The position numbers and the translations under genes were made by a program. From Streptomyces sp. PT12 (GTDB lineage: Bacteria; Actinomycetota; Actinomycetes; Streptomycetales; Streptomycetaceae): DNA of 64,000 bases. This document shows, piece after piece, positions 40,994 to 52,286 of this stretch (positions are counted from its first letter, which is position 1; every line of letters starts with the position of its first letter). Location of the stretch: the NCBI RefSeq assembly GCF_003311645.1, contig NZ_QEST01000014.1, positions 124,001 to 188,000 of the forward strand, read 5' to 3'. The notes below the pieces were generated by a model. The model was not told the DNA's origin, did no database searches, and worked only from the letters and a program-made list of their open reading frames with translations.

Positions 40994-42150
40994 GGATCGG
41001 CATCGTCTGCCCCTACTCCTGGGATGTGCCGGGCGGTGTCCAGTTCCATGTCCGCGACCTGGCCGAGCACCTGATCAGGCGCGGCCACCACGTGTCCGTC
41101 CTCGCCCCGGCCGACGAGGACACCCCGCTGCCGCCCTATGTGGTCGCGGCCGGGCGCGCCGTCTCCGTTCCGTACAACGGCTCGGTGGCGCGCGTGAACC
41201 TCGGCGTGCGCTCCGTGGCGCGCGTGCGGCGCTGGGTGCACGAGGGCGACTTCGACGTGCTGCACATCCACGAGCCGTCCGTTCCCTCGCTCGGGCTGCT
41301 GACGTGCTGGGCGGCGCGCGGCCCGATCGTCGCGACGTTCCACACCTCCAACCCCCGCTCGCGCGTCATGATCGCCGCCTATCCGATGCTCCAGCCCGCG
41401 CTGGAGAAGATCAGCGCCCGCGTCGCCGTCAGCGAGTACGCCCGGCGCACCCTCGTGGAACACCTGGGCGGGGACGCGGTGGTGATCCCCAACGGCGTCG
41501 ACGTCGGCTTCTTCGCGGACGCCGAGCCCAAGGCGGAGTGGCAGGGCGGGACCATCGGGTTCATCGGCCGCATCGACGAGCCGCGCAAGGGGCTTCCCGT
41601 CCTGATGCGCGCGCTGCCGCGGATCCTGCGGGAGCGCCCGGGGGCCAGGCTGCTGGTGGCGGGGCGCGGCGACGAGAAGGAGGCGGTGGCCGGGCTGCCC
41701 GACGACCTCAGGGGGCGCGTGGAGTTCCTCGGCATGGTGAGCGACGAGGACAAGGCCAGGCTGCTGCGCAGCGTCGACCTCTACGTCGCTCCCAACACCG
41801 GGGGCGAGAGCTTCGGCATCATCCTGGTCGAGGCCATGTCGGCGGGCGCGCCCGTGCTGGCGAGCGACCTGGACGCGTTCGCCCAGGTGCTCGACGGGGG
41901 AGCGGCGGGGCAGCTCTTCCCCAACGAGGACGCCGCCGCGCTGGCCGCCGCCGCCGTCCGCCTGCTGGGGGACCCGGCCAGGCGGAACGAGCTGCGGGAG
42001 CGCGGCAGCGGGCATGTGCGCAGGTTCGACTGGTCGACCGTCGGCGCCGATGTGCTCGCGGTCTACGAGACGGTCACGGCGGGCGCCGATGCGGTGGCCC
42101 CCGACGACCGGGCCGGGTTCCTCGGCCGCCTCGGCCGCACCCGCGACTGA
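40990..42150 (+). CDS. pimA: GT4 glycosyltransferase, PimA-like phosphatidylinositol mannosyltransferase
   Basis: A 386-residue GT-B glycosyltransferase. The N-terminal loop MRIGIVCPYSWDVPGGVQFH matches PimA. GFIGRIDEPRKGLPVL is the start of the C-terminal donor domain, and APNTGGESFGIILVEAMSAG is the GT4 EX7E motif. PimA transfers mannose from GDP-mannose to phosphatidylinositol on the inner face of the membrane. Four-base overlap with the acyltransferase gene fits one PIM module. The symbol is given by synteny and motif; biochemical identity in this organism is inferred. Confidence 0.88.
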   Translation: MRIGIVCPYSWDVPGGVQFHVRDLAEHLIRRGHHVSVLAPADEDTPLPPYVVAAGRAVSVPYNGSVARVNLGVRSVARVRRWVHEGDFDVLHIHEPSVPSLGLLTCWAARGPIVATFHTSNPRSRVMIAAYPMLQPALEKISARVAVSEYARRTLVEHLGGDAVVIPNGVDVGFFADAEPKAEWQGGTIGFIGRIDEPRKGLPVLMRALPRILRERPGARLLVAGRGDEKEAVAGLPDDLRGRVEFLGMVSDEDKARLLRSVDLYVAPNTGGESFGIILVEAMSAGAPVLASDLDAFAQVLDGGAAGQLFPNEDAAALAAAAVRLLGDPARRNELRERGSGHVRRFDWSTVGADVLAVYETVTAGADAVAPDDRAGFLGRLGRTRD

Positions 42151-42182
42151 GGCCGCGGGCCCTGCCGGTAGGGTGACGCATC

Positions 42183-42743
42183 GTGACCACCGTCATCTGG
42201 ATCGTTCTCGTCCTGGTGCTGATCGGCGTCTACCTCAGCTGGACCGCGGGGCGTCTCGACCGGCTGCACGCGCGCATCGACGCGGCGCGCGCGGCGCTCG
42301 ACGCGCAGCTCCTGCGGCGCGCCTCCGTGGCCCAGGAGCTGGCCACCGCCGGGGTGTTCGACCCGGCCGCCTCCATGGTCATCTACCAGGCGGCGCACGC
42401 CGCGCGGCTCGCGCCCGAGGACCAGCGCGAGGTCGCGGAGAGCGAGCTGAGCCAGGCGCTGCGGGCGGTGTTCGCCGAGAGCGCGCAGGTCGTCGCGGTC
42501 CGTGAGGCGCCGGGCGGGCAGGCGAGCGCCGACGAACTCGAGGCCGCGGTGCGCCGGGTGCCGATGGCCCGGCGTTTCCACAACGACGCGGTGCGCGCCG
42601 CGCGGGCCGTGCGCCGCCATCGCACGGTGCGGTGGTTCAGGCTGGCGGGGCACGCGCCGTTCCCGCTGGCGTTCGAGATGGACGACGAGCCGCCCGCGGC
42701 GCTGGTCGAGCACGCGGCACGGCCCGATCGTCCAGGCCACTGA
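42183..42743 (+). CDS. LemA-like membrane protein
   Basis: A 186-residue protein with one N-terminal membrane helix (IWIVLVLVLIGVYLSWTAG) followed by a helical domain. The C-terminal RFHNDAVRAARAVRRHRTVRWFRLAGHAPF resembles the closing helix of LemA proteins. TAGGGT (42169-42174) lies 8 bases before GTG 42183, so it may be leaderless. LemA function is unclear. It follows the PIM genes with a 32-base gap. Confidence 0.75.
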   Translation: MTTVIWIVLVLVLIGVYLSWTAGRLDRLHARIDAARAALDAQLLRRASVAQELATAGVFDPAASMVIYQAAHAARLAPEDQREVAESELSQALRAVFAESAQVVAVREAPGGQASADELEAAVRRVPMARRFHNDAVRAARAVRRHRTVRWFRLAGHAPFPLAFEMDDEPPAALVEHAARPDRPGH

Positions 42744-42897
42744 CTGCCGATTGGCTCTTTTCGCCCGGGGCCACTTCGCGGTTTCATCGAAGGTGGCCTC
42801 GGCCGCGGGGCACGACGCCCACGCCGCCACCGGTCCTACGATGGGGCGTACCACCCCATCTCTCCCCAGAAGCTACCGCTGAGTGAGGTCAGATCCC

Positions 42898-43812
42898 GTG
42901 TCGAGCACGTCATCCCACGCCCCCCAGACGCCCGAGACCGGCACCGCCCGGGTCAAGCGCGGCATGGCCGAGCAGCTCAAGGGCGGAGTGATCATGGACG
43001 TGGTCACCCCGGAGCAGGCGAAGATCGCCGAGGACGCGGGGGCCGTGGCCGTCATGGCGCTCGAGCGCGTTCCCGCCGACATCCGCAAGGACGGCGGCGT
43101 GGCCAGGATGTCCGACCCCGACATGATCGACGGCATCATCGAGGCCGTGTCCATCCCCGTGATGGCCAAGTCCCGCATCGGGCACATCGTCGAGGCCCAG
43201 GTCCTCCAGGCGCTCGGCGTCGACTACATCGACGAGTCCGAGGTGCTCACCCCGGCCGACGAGGTCAACCACACCGACAAGTGGTCCTTCACCACCCCGT
43301 TCGTGTGCGGCGCCACCAACCTCGGCGAGGCCCTGCGGCGCATCGCCGAGGGCGCGGCCATGATCCGCTCCAAGGGCGAGGCCGGCACGGGGAACGTCGT
43401 GGAGGCCGTCCGCCACATGCGGCAGATCAGGGGCGAGATCGGCCGCCTGCGCGCCCTCGACAACCACGAGCTGTTCGCCGCGGCCAAGGAGCTGCGCGCC
43501 CCCTACGAGCTGGTCAAGGAGGTCGCCGCGCTGGGCAAGCTGCCGGTGGTGCTGTTCTCCGCGGGCGGCGTGGCGACCCCGGCCGACGCCGCGCTGATGC
43601 GGCAGCTGGGCGCGGAGGGCGTGTTCGTCGGCTCGGGCATCTTCAAGTCGGGCGACCCGGCCAAGCGGGCCGCGGCCATCGTCAAGGCCACGACATTCCA
43701 CGACGACCCCAAGATCGTCGCCGATGTCTCCCGCGGCCTCGGCGAGGCCATGGTCGGCATCAACATCGACACCCTGCCCGACGGCGAGCGCTACGCCTCG
43801 CGCGGCTGGTGA
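42898..43812 (+). CDS. pdxS: Pyridoxal 5'-phosphate synthase, lyase subunit
   Basis: A 304-residue TIM-barrel subunit of PLP synthase. It uses ribose 5-phosphate, glyceraldehyde 3-phosphate and ammonia. The conserved [18 protein letters not shown] start, the Lys in VMAKSRIGH and the second Lys in [13 protein letters not shown] are present. GTG 42898 is chosen, with GTGAGG 9 bases upstream; an in-frame GTG at 42883 is part of that site. It pairs with pdxT 16 bases downstream. TACGAT near 42838 is a possible -10. Confidence 0.95.
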   Translation: MSSTSSHAPQTPETGTARVKRGMAEQLKGGVIMDVVTPEQAKIAEDAGAVAVMALERVPADIRKDGGVARMSDPDMIDGIIEAVSIPVMAKSRIGHIVEAQVLQALGVDYIDESEVLTPADEVNHTDKWSFTTPFVCGATNLGEALRRIAEGAAMIRSKGEAGTGNVVEAVRHMRQIRGEIGRLRALDNHELFAAAKELRAPYELVKEVAALGKLPVVLFSAGGVATPADAALMRQLGAEGVFVGSGIFKSGDPAKRAAAIVKATTFHDDPKIVADVSRGLGEAMVGINIDTLPDGERYASRGW

Positions 43813-43828
43813 GCGGAGGGCGGCGCGC

Positions 43829-44419
43829 GTGACCTCCCCCCTCATCGGCGTCCTCGCCCTCCAGGGAGACGTCCGCGAGCACCTGGCCGCCCTGACCGGG
43901 GCGGGCGCACGGGTCACCACCGTGCGCCGCCCCGAGGAGCTGGCCGAGGTCGAAGGACTGGTCATCCCCGGCGGCGAGTCGACCACCATCTCCAAACTGG
44001 CCCACGCCTTCGGGCTGCTCGAACCCCTGCGCGCACGCGTCAGGTCCGGCATGCCCGCCTATGGCTCGTGCGCGGGCATGATCATGCTCGCGGACAAGAT
44101 CCTCGACCCCCGCTCGGGCCAGGAGACCGTCGGCGGCATCGACATGATCGTGCGGCGCAACGCCTTCGGGCGGCAGAACGAGTCGTTCGAGGCCGCCGTC
44201 GAGATGGCAGGGGTGCCCGGCGGCCCGGTCGACGGCGTGTTCATCCGCGCGCCCTGGGTAGAGTCCACCGGCGCCCTGGCCGAGACGCTCGCCGTCCACG
44301 AGGGGCACCCGGTCGCCGTGCGCCAGGACCGGCTGCTGGCCACCGCGTTCCACCCGGAGCTCACCGGCGACCACAGGGTCCACGCACTCTTCGCCGACAT
44401 GGTGCGCACGGCGCGGTAG
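43829..44419 (+). CDS. pdxT: Pyridoxal 5'-phosphate synthase, glutaminase subunit
   Basis: A 196-residue class I glutaminase that feeds ammonia to PdxS. The start [13 protein letters not shown], the oxyanion motif [13 protein letters not shown], the nucleophile Cys in [10 protein letters not shown] and the His-Glu pair in [12 protein letters not shown] are all present. GGAGGG precedes GTG 43829. Longer frames overlap pdxS and are not supported. Confidence 0.95.
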   Translation: MTSPLIGVLALQGDVREHLAALTGAGARVTTVRRPEELAEVEGLVIPGGESTTISKLAHAFGLLEPLRARVRSGMPAYGSCAGMIMLADKILDPRSGQETVGGIDMIVRRNAFGRQNESFEAAVEMAGVPGGPVDGVFIRAPWVESTGALAETLAVHEGHPVAVRQDRLLATAFHPELTGDHRVHALFADMVRTAR

Positions 44420-44488
44420 CACACTGCCGGTAGGATCAAACACGTTGATCGATGAGGGAATTTCTGGTGACATCGAAGGAGCAGCGCT

Positions 44489-45241
44489 GTGTCCGGCCAC
44501 TCCAAGTGGGCAACCACCAAGCACAAGAAGGCCGTGATCGATGCCAAGCGCGGCAAGCTGTTCGCGAAGCTGATCAAGAACATCGAGGTCGCCGCGCGGA
44601 CCGGCGGCGGTGACCCCGAGGGGAATCCCACGCTCTACGACGCCATCCAGAAGGCCAAGAAGAGCTCGGTCCCCAACACCAACATCGACCGCGCGGTCAA
44701 GCGCGGCGCGGGCCTCGAAGCGGGCGGCGCCGACTACCAGACGATCATGTACGAGGGGTACGGGCCGAACGGAGTGGCCGTCCTCATCGAGTGCCTGACG
44801 GACAACCGCAATCGCGCGGCCTCCGACGTCCGCGTCGCCATGACCCGCAACGGCGGCTCGATGGCCGACCCGGGATCCGTGTCCTACCTGTTCAACCGCA
44901 AGGGCGTGGTGATCGTCCCCAAGGCGGGCCAGACCGAGGACGACGTGCTCGGCGCGGTGCTCGACGCGGGCGCCGAGGAGGTCAACGACCTGGGCGAGTC
45001 GTTCGAGGTCGTCAGCGAGGCTGGCGACCTGGTCGCGGTGCGCACCGCCCTCCAGGAGGCCGGGATCGACTACGACTCGGCCGAGGCGGGCTTCCTGCCG
45101 ACGGTGCAGGTCGAGCTCGACGAGGACGGCGCCCGCAAGATCTTCCGGCTGATCGACGCCCTCGAGGACAGCGACGACGTGCAGAACGTCTTCGCCAACT
45201 TCGACGTGGCCGACGACGTGATGGCCAAGGTCGACGCGTAG
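44489..45241 (+). CDS. YebC/PmpR family regulatory or translation factor
   Basis: A 250-residue YebC family protein: it starts [19 protein letters not shown] and has the conserved [11 protein letters not shown] and [15 protein letters not shown]. YebC proteins were first called transcription regulators; more recent work ties one branch to translation of proline runs. It is next to ruvCAB, as in many bacteria. AAGGAG precedes GTG 44489, and TAGGAT near 44431 is a possible -10. Confidence 0.94.
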   Translation: MSGHSKWATTKHKKAVIDAKRGKLFAKLIKNIEVAARTGGGDPEGNPTLYDAIQKAKKSSVPNTNIDRAVKRGAGLEAGGADYQTIMYEGYGPNGVAVLIECLTDNRNRAASDVRVAMTRNGGSMADPGSVSYLFNRKGVVIVPKAGQTEDDVLGAVLDAGAEEVNDLGESFEVVSEAGDLVAVRTALQEAGIDYDSAEAGFLPTVQVELDEDGARKIFRLIDALEDSDDVQNVFANFDVADDVMAKVDA

Positions 45242-45362
45242 CACATCGTTCAACACCCCCAAGACCTCGTCGGCTCACGGCGATTGTCGGTGGGGGCGGG
45301 TAGCGTGCCGCGTGTCCCGCCCGAGCCGTTCCGGCGGGGAGCCGTCGAACGAGGGAGGGCCC

Positions 45363-45917
45363 GTGCGGGTACTGGGAATCGACCCCGGGCTGACCCGCTG
45401 CGGTGTCGGTGTCGTGGACGGGGCCCCGGGGCGCGCCCTGCGGATGGCCGCGGTGGGCGTGCTGCGCACCCCGGCCAGCGCCGAGACCCCGCTGCGGCTC
45501 GTGGCCATCGAGCGCGGCCTGGAGGAGTGGCTGGACGCCCACAGGCCCGAAGCGGTCGCCGTGGAGCGGGTGTTCAGCCAGCACAACGTCCGCACCGTCA
45601 TGGGGACCGCGCAGGCGAGCGCGGTGGCCATGCTCTGCGCGGCCCGGCGCGGCCTGCCCGTCGCCCTGCACACGCCGAGCGAGGTCAAGGCCGCCGTCAC
45701 CGGCAGCGGGCGCGCCGACAAGGCACAGGTCGGCGCCATGGTCACGCGCCTGCTCCGCCTCGACGCGCCCCCCAGGCCCGCGGACGCCGCCGACGCCCTC
45801 GCGCTCGCCATCTGCCACATCTGGCGCGCCCCGGCCCACGACCGCATCAGGCGGGCCCACGCGGCGGCGCGCCGCGAGCCGCCCGCCCCCCGACCGAAGG
45901 GCACCATCCCCTCATGA
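45363..45917 (+). CDS. ruvC: Holliday junction resolvase RuvC
   Basis: A 184-residue endonuclease that cuts Holliday junctions. The catalytic acids appear in order: Asp in [11 protein letters not shown], Glu in AVAVERVF, and two Asp in [15 protein letters not shown] 45363 has GGGAGGG just upstream. The short C-terminal tail is Arg/Pro-rich. It overlaps ruvA by ATGA. Confidence 0.95.
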   Translation: MRVLGIDPGLTRCGVGVVDGAPGRALRMAAVGVLRTPASAETPLRLVAIERGLEEWLDAHRPEAVAVERVFSQHNVRTVMGTAQASAVAMLCAARRGLPVALHTPSEVKAAVTGSGRADKAQVGAMVTRLLRLDAPPRPADAADALALAICHIWRAPAHDRIRRAHAAARREPPAPRPKGTIPS

Positions 45918-46543
45918 TCGCCTTCGTCGCAGGACCCGTCGCCGCCCTCGCCCCCGACTCCGCGGTGGTCGAGGTCGGCGGCATCGGCGTCGCCGTCCAG
46001 TGCACCCCTGGCACCCTCGCGGGGCTGCGCGTGGGGGAGCGCGCCAGGCTCGCCACGTCGCTCGTCGTCCGGGAGGACTCCCTCACGCTCTACGGCTTCG
46101 CCGACGACGACGAGCGAGGGGTCTTCGAGCTGCTCCAGACCGCGAGCGGCGTCGGCCCCCGCCTCGCCCAGGCCATGCTGGCCGTGCACAGCCCCGACGC
46201 GCTGCGCCGTGCCGTCTCCACCGGCGACGAGAAGGCGCTCACCGCCGTGCCCGGCATCGGCAAGAAGGGCGCGCAGAAGCTCCTGCTCGAGCTGCGCGAC
46301 CGCCTCGGCGCCCCGCTGTCCACCGCCGCGCCCGAGGCGGGACCCGCGCGCGCCGCGGCGCCCCCCGGCTGGCGCGAGCAGCTCCAGACCGCCCTCGTCG
46401 GCCTCGGCTACGCCCCGCGCGACGCCGACGGCGCCCTGGCCGCCGTCGCCCCGCAGGCCGAGGCGGCCGAGGCCGAGGGCGCGGCCCCCGACGTCCCGAG
46501 GCTGCTGCGCGCCGCCCTGCAAACCCTCAACCGCACCAGGTAG
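45914..46543 (+). CDS. ruvA: Holliday junction branch migration protein RuvA
   Basis: A 209-residue junction-binding protein. The N-terminal OB fold is seen in [16 protein letters not shown], and two helix-hairpin-helix motifs in [13 protein letters not shown] and [16 protein letters not shown]. The C-terminal domain III ([16 protein letters not shown]) binds RuvB. It is coupled to ruvC and followed 44 bases later by ruvB. Confidence 0.95.
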   Translation: MIAFVAGPVAALAPDSAVVEVGGIGVAVQCTPGTLAGLRVGERARLATSLVVREDSLTLYGFADDDERGVFELLQTASGVGPRLAQAMLAVHSPDALRRAVSTGDEKALTAVPGIGKKGAQKLLLELRDRLGAPLSTAAPEAGPARAAAPPGWREQLQTALVGLGYAPRDADGALAAVAPQAEAAEAEGAAPDVPRLLRAALQTLNRTR

Positions 46544-46587
46544 GCCCCCGTGAGCAGCGAGGCGGCCCGGGCCGGAAGGCGAACACC

Positions 46588-47652
<1,065 letters not shown>

Positions 47653-47708
47653 GGCGTTCCCCGCACCGCGGATTTCACGCCCCCGGAACTCCGGTGGCAT
47701 CCTGAACG

Positions 47709-47738
47709 TTGTTCCCCGAGTACGGCCTCCCCTAGACT
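47709..47738 (+). promoter_or_regulatory. Promoter upstream of yajC-secD-secF
   Basis: TTGTTC (47709-47714) and TAGACT (47733-47738) are 18 bases apart. This places the start of transcription about 80 bases before yajC. Confidence 0.6.
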
Positions 47739-47827
47739 CCGCCGTTGCCGACCCCGTGCGGGAAGGCATGCCCGCCCCCCATACGTCAGGTCGCCTCAGC
47801 GGCCGAACAAAAGGAAATCCCTCCGCC

Positions 47828-48277
47828 GTGGACATCGCGTTTCTCTTCCCCTTCATTCTGCTCATCGGCGTCATGTTCTTGATGACGCGCTCCGCCAAGA
47901 ACCGGCAGCGTCAGGCTCTCGAGATGCGGGACTCGATGGAGCCGGGGTCGGGGGTGCGGACCATCGGCGGCATGTACGCCGAGGTCAAGGAGGTCAGGGA
48001 GGACACGGTCCTCCTCGAGGTCGCCCCCGGGGTGCACGCGGTCTACGCGAAGAACGCCATCGGCGCCGTCCTCGACGCGGACGAGTACCAGCGGATCATC
48101 AACGACGAGCCGTACGTGGACGACGAGGACGAGGCCCCGGTCGTTCCCGATGACGCCTCCTCCCTCACCGAGGACGACGGCGACCGCGTCGAGCTCGGCA
48201 AGGCCGACACCGACGACGCCGTGACGTCCGACTCTCCTGACAGCTCCCCCAAGGAGCCGCGCGACCCCAAGTCCTGA
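47828..48277 (+). CDS. yajC: Preprotein translocase accessory protein YajC
   Basis: A 149-residue single-span protein: the helix IAFLFPFILLIGVMFLM at the N-terminus, the conserved MEPGSGVRTIGGMYAEVKEV, and an acidic C-terminal tail (about 95-149) longer than in most proteobacteria. It forms part of the SecDF-YajC complex. GTG 47828 is chosen because it places the membrane helix at the N-terminus. Confidence 0.93.
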   Translation: MDIAFLFPFILLIGVMFLMTRSAKNRQRQALEMRDSMEPGSGVRTIGGMYAEVKEVREDTVLLEVAPGVHAVYAKNAIGAVLDADEYQRIINDEPYVDDEDEAPVVPDDASSLTEDDGDRVELGKADTDDAVTSDSPDSSPKEPRDPKS

Positions 48278-48364
48278 GCGCGAGGCGGCTTCGGCCGCCC
48301 GTCAGCCATTCCGCCGCGCGGCGGTCACCGGCCGCGGACCGCTGGACAGAGAGAAGACGAGAAG

Positions 48365-50296
48365 GTGGCGACACCGAAGAAGAGCCTTAGGTCCTCCTCC
48401 GCCAAGAGAGGCGGGAGGACCAAGGGAGCGCAGGGGAGGCCCGGGCGGGCCCTGACGCTGATTTCGCTGATCGTGGTGAGCTTGGTCGCGGGGATGTTCG
48501 CCTCGGGTCACACCACGCCCCGCCTGGGCATCGACCTCGCCGGCGGCACGAGCATCACGCTCGCCGCCGTGGCCGAGGAGGGCAACGAGGACGCGATCAA
48601 CTCGACGAACCTCAACACCGCCGTCAGTATCATCGAGCGCCGGGTCAACGGCCTCGGCGTCTCCGAGGCGGAGGTGCAGACCCAGGGCGACCGGAACATC
48701 ATCGTCAACATCCCCAGGGGCACCAACGAGGAGCAGGCGAGGGAGCAGGTCGGCACCACGGCCGAGCTCGGCTTCCGCCCCGTGCTGACGATGGCCTCCG
48801 CGGCGCCCCCGGCCGAGTCGGGCGATGAGCCCACCGAGGAGCCGAGCGACGGCGCGAGCGAGGACACGGGCGATGAGCCCACCGACGAGGAGTCGGGCGA
48901 GCCCACGGACGAGCCGAGCGACGGAGCGGGCGAGGACACGGGCGAGGAGCCGAGCGACGACGCCAGCGAGGAGCCCGCGGACGAGGCGTCAGGCGACGAG
49001 AGCCAGAGCCTCGGCGTCCCCGGCGCCCGCGACGGCGGCCTCGGCACCATGAGCCTGGCGTCCTACCCGGCCCAGGACGCCTCGGATGAGCCGAGCGATG
49101 AGCCGAGCGACGGCGCGGGCGAGGAGCCCACCGACGAGGAGTCGGACGCCGCCGCCGACGAGGGCGGCGCGGGCGACGAGGCCCCGGCCGACCCGCAGGC
49201 CCAGCTCGACGCGCTCGACTGCACCACCGAGGCGGGGCGCCTCGAGGCCAGCCGCGCCGCAGCCCAGGCCCAGGACGACGAGCCCGTCGTGACGTGCGAC
49301 GCCGAGGGCACCACCAAGTACGCCCTCGGCCCCGTGGCCGTCCCTGGCCGTGACGTCAGCGGCGCGGACGCCGTCTACGACACCCAGCGCGGCCAGGGCT
49401 GGATCGTCCAGATGGACTTCAGCAACTCAGGCGCCGACAAGTTCGCCGACATCACCGCCGAGCTGGCCATGCAGGTCGAGCCGCAGAACCGCTTCGCCAT
49501 CGTGCTCGACGGCGAGACCGTCTCCGCCCCCTCCGTCTCCGAGCGCCTCGGTGGCGGCAGCGCCGAGATCTCCGGTGGCTTCACGCAGGCGTCCGCTGAG
49601 GACCTGGCGAACATCCTCCAGTACGGCGCGCTGCCCCTCACCTTCGAGGAGGCGAGCGTCTCCACCGTCTCGCCGACCCTCGGTGACGAGCAGCTGCGGG
49701 CGGGCCTGATCGCGGGCGGCATCGGCCTCGCCCTCGTCATCGCCTACATGCTGGTCTACTACCGCGGCCTGGCGCTGATCGCCATCGCCAGCCTCGTCGT
49801 CTCCGCGGCGCTCACCTACTCGCTGATGGCGCTGCTCGGCCCGATGATCGGTTTCGCGCTCAACCTCCCGGCCGTGTGCGGTGCGATCGTCGCCATCGGC
49901 ATCACGGCGGACTCGTTCATCGTCTACTTCGAACGCATCAGGGACGAGGTCAGGGAGGGCCGCAGCCTGCGCCCCGCCGTCGAGCGGGCCTGGCCGCGCG
50001 CCCGACGGACCATCCTGGTCTCCGACTTCGTCTCCTTCCTCGCCGCAGCGGTCCTCTTCGTGGTCACCGTTGGCAAGGTGCAGGGCTTCGCGTTCACGCT
50101 GGGCCTGACGACGGCGCTCGACGTGGTGGTGGTCTTCCTGTTCACGAAGCCGCTGATGACCCTGCTGGCCAGGCGGAAGTTCTTCTCGGGCGGCCACTCG
50201 TGGTCGGGGCTCGACCCCAAGCGCCTCGGGGCCAGGCCGATCCTGCGCGGCGCCCGGCGTCCGGCACCCGTTCCCAGCGACCCCAAGGAGGCGTGA
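48365..50296 (+). CDS. secD: Protein translocase subunit SecD
   Basis: A 643-residue membrane protein that uses the proton gradient to complete protein export. The first helix (ALTLISLIVVSLVAGMFASG) and the RLGIDLAGGTSITL motif lead into the external P1 domain. This holds an acidic insert of about 110-120 residues made of Glu/Asp/Ser/Pro repeats (48829-49180). Five helices follow near the C-terminus, with the conserved LRAGLIAGGIGLALVI and GAIVAIGITADSFIVYFERI. It starts at GTG 48365. secF follows after one base. Confidence 0.95.
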   Translation: MATPKKSLRSSSAKRGGRTKGAQGRPGRALTLISLIVVSLVAGMFASGHTTPRLGIDLAGGTSITLAAVAEEGNEDAINSTNLNTAVSIIERRVNGLGVSEAEVQTQGDRNIIVNIPRGTNEEQAREQVGTTAELGFRPVLTMASAAPPAESGDEPTEEPSDGASEDTGDEPTDEESGEPTDEPSDGAGEDTGEEPSDDASEEPADEASGDESQSLGVPGARDGGLGTMSLASYPAQDASDEPSDEPSDGAGEEPTDEESDAAADEGGAGDEAPADPQAQLDALDCTTEAGRLEASRAAAQAQDDEPVVTCDAEGTTKYALGPVAVPGRDVSGADAVYDTQRGQGWIVQMDFSNSGADKFADITAELAMQVEPQNRFAIVLDGETVSAPSVSERLGGGSAEISGGFTQASAEDLANILQYGALPLTFEEASVSTVSPTLGDEQLRAGLIAGGIGLALVIAYMLVYYRGLALIAIASLVVSAALTYSLMALLGPMIGFALNLPAVCGAIVAIGITADSFIVYFERIRDEVREGRSLRPAVERAWPRARRTILVSDFVSFLAAAVLFVVTVGKVQGFAFTLGLTTALDVVVVFLFTKPLMTLLARRKFFSGGHSWSGLDPKRLGARPILRGARRPAPVPSDPKEA

Positions 50297-50297
50297 G

Positions 50298-51524
50298 ATG
50301 TCACGGCTCGGTGATCTCGGCGCCCGGCTCTACCGGGGAGAGGTCGGCGTCGACTTCGTCGCCCGCCGCAAGATCTGGTACCTGGTGTCGATCGTGATCA
50401 CGGTCCTGGCCTTCGCCGGGGTGGGGGTCAAGGGTCTGCACATGGGTGTGGAGTTCGAGGGCGGCGCGGTCTTCACCACCCCGCCCACCTCCGTCTCCAC
50501 CGAGACCGCGGAGGAGGTGGCGGAGGAGGCGTCGGGCAGCCAGGCCCTCGTCCAGACGCTCGGCGACGACGGCTCGATGCGCATCCAGGTCAGCGGCCTG
50601 GACACCGAGCACTCCAACGAGACGCGCGCCGCACTCGCCGACGCGCTCGACATCGAGACCGAGGCACTCAACGCCGAGCTGATCGGCCCGAGTTGGGGCT
50701 CCCAGATCGCGAACAGAGCCTGGCAGGGCCTGGCGATCTTCCTCGTCCTCGTGGTCATCTACCTGGCCATCGCGTTCGAGTGGCGCATGGCACTTGCCGC
50801 GCTGATCGCGCTGATCCACGACCTCACGATCACCGTCGGCGTCTACGCCCTGGTGGGTTTCGAGGTCACACCGGGCACGGTGATCGGCCTGCTGACCATC
50901 CTGGGCTATTCGCTCTACGACACGGTCGTGGTCTTCGACGGCCTGCGCGAGACCACCCGCAACTTCATGAAGCAGAGCCGCCACACCTACGCCGAGCTGG
51001 CCAACCGCAGCCTCAACGGCACGCTGGTCCGCTCGATCAACACCTCGGTGGTGGCCCTGCTCCCCGTCAGCGCCCTGCTGTTCATCGGCGGTGGCGCGCT
51101 GGGCGGCGGCATGCTCAACGACATCGCCCTGTCGCTGTTCGTCGGCCTCGCCGCGGGCGCGTACTCCTCGATCATGATCGCGACCCCCCTGGTTTCGGAC
51201 TTCAAGAGCCGTGACCCGGTGGTCGCCGCCCATGACCGCAAGGTGCTCGCCCGGCGGGCCAAGCGCGAGGAGCTCGGGCTCGGCGCGGATGCCGACACCG
51301 ACGACGAGGACGAGGACGAGTCCGCGGACGACGACGCCCCGCGGCGGCTCTCGGACCGGGACCTCGAGGTCCCGGGCCTGGAGCGCGACGCCCGCGAGCC
51401 CGAGGACGAGGCCCGCGCGCCCGTGGCCGCGGCGGGCGCCGCCCCGCGTGGCTCCCGCGGCCCGCGCCGCCAGCCGATGTCGCGGAGCCGTGGCAAGGGC
51501 CGTCCCTCGGGGAAGCGCCGGTGA
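50298..51524 (+). CDS. secF: Protein translocase subunit SecF
   Basis: A 408-residue partner of SecD. It has a first helix (YLVSIVITVLAFAGVGV), GVEFEGGAVF, and the motif ILGYSLYDTVVVFDGLRE in the membrane core. The C-terminal tail (about 320-408) is acidic and then Arg-rich, and probably cytoplasmic. ATG 50298 is directly after the secD stop, and its own stop overlaps apt. Confidence 0.95.
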   Translation: MSRLGDLGARLYRGEVGVDFVARRKIWYLVSIVITVLAFAGVGVKGLHMGVEFEGGAVFTTPPTSVSTETAEEVAEEASGSQALVQTLGDDGSMRIQVSGLDTEHSNETRAALADALDIETEALNAELIGPSWGSQIANRAWQGLAIFLVLVVIYLAIAFEWRMALAALIALIHDLTITVGVYALVGFEVTPGTVIGLLTILGYSLYDTVVVFDGLRETTRNFMKQSRHTYAELANRSLNGTLVRSINTSVVALLPVSALLFIGGGALGGGMLNDIALSLFVGLAAGAYSSIMIATPLVSDFKSRDPVVAAHDRKVLARRAKREELGLGADADTDDEDEDESADDDAPRRLSDRDLEVPGLERDAREPEDEARAPVAAAGAAPRGSRGPRRQPMSRSRGKGRPSGKRR

Positions 51525-52081
51525 CGGCCGAGGCCAGGTCGCGCGCCGAGGTCGAGGCGCTGCTCCGTGGCCGGATCCGCGATGTCCCCGACTACCCCAA
51601 GCCGGGCATCGTCTTCAAGGACATCACCCCGCTGCTCGCCGACCCCGAGGCGTTCACCGCGCTCACCGACGCGCTGGCCGCGTTCAGCCTGGAGCACGGC
51701 GCCACCAAGGTCGTCGGGCTCGAGGCCAGGGGCTTCATCCTTGCCGCCCCCGTGGCCGTCCGCGCGGGCCTGGGCTTTGTCCCGGTCCGCAAGGCGGGCA
51801 AGCTCCCCGGGGCCACCCTCGCGCAGGCGTACGAGCTCGAGTACGGCAGCGCGGAGATGGAGATCCACGCCGAGGACCTGTCGGGGTCCGACCGCGTGCT
51901 GGTCATCGACGACGTGCTGGCCACCGGGGGCACCGCCGAGGCCGCCCTGCGGCTGATCCGGCGCTCCGGCGCCCAGGTCGCCGGACTGGCCGTGCTGATG
52001 GAGCTGGGATTCCTGCCGGGCAGACAGCGGGTGCTCCCCGCCCTGGACGGCGCCCCCTACCAGGCGTTGCTCACCGTCTGA
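51521..52081 (+). CDS. apt: Adenine phosphoribosyltransferase
   Basis: A 186-residue type I phosphoribosyltransferase: [33 protein letters not shown], and the PRPP loop [18 protein letters not shown]. It turns adenine and PRPP into AMP. GTG 51521 overlaps the secF stop, so it belongs to the sec operon transcript. apt next to relA is a conserved order in actinomycetes. Confidence 0.95.
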   Translation: MTAEARSRAEVEALLRGRIRDVPDYPKPGIVFKDITPLLADPEAFTALTDALAAFSLEHGATKVVGLEARGFILAAPVAVRAGLGFVPVRKAGKLPGATLAQAYELEYGSAEMEIHAEDLSGSDRVLVIDDVLATGGTAEAALRLIRRSGAQVAGLAVLMELGFLPGRQRVLPALDGAPYQALLTV

Positions 52082-52085
52082 AAGC

Positions 52086-52142
52086 GCCCGCGCACGCCCC
52101 GGGCTCCCGTCACGCGGCGGGCGCCCGGGAGCGTACGCGGGC
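52086..52142 (+). terminator. Nested hairpins after apt
   Basis: GCCCGCG (52086-52092) pairs with CGCGGGC (52136-52142), and inside it GCTCCCG (52103-52109) pairs with CGGGAGC (52126-52132). It starts 5 bases after the apt stop and separates apt from the relA promoter region. Confidence 0.6.
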
Positions 52143-52286
52143 TTGCGCGCGTGCGGATCCCCTGGGCTCGTTACCATGGCAGTCCGATCGATTCCGGCCG
52201 GACTCTCCTCAGGCCGCCCGCGGCACGGAGGACCGCTCCCCCTCCCCGCCGGTCCACGGCGGGGAAGGGCCCGAGAAGGAGTGCTC

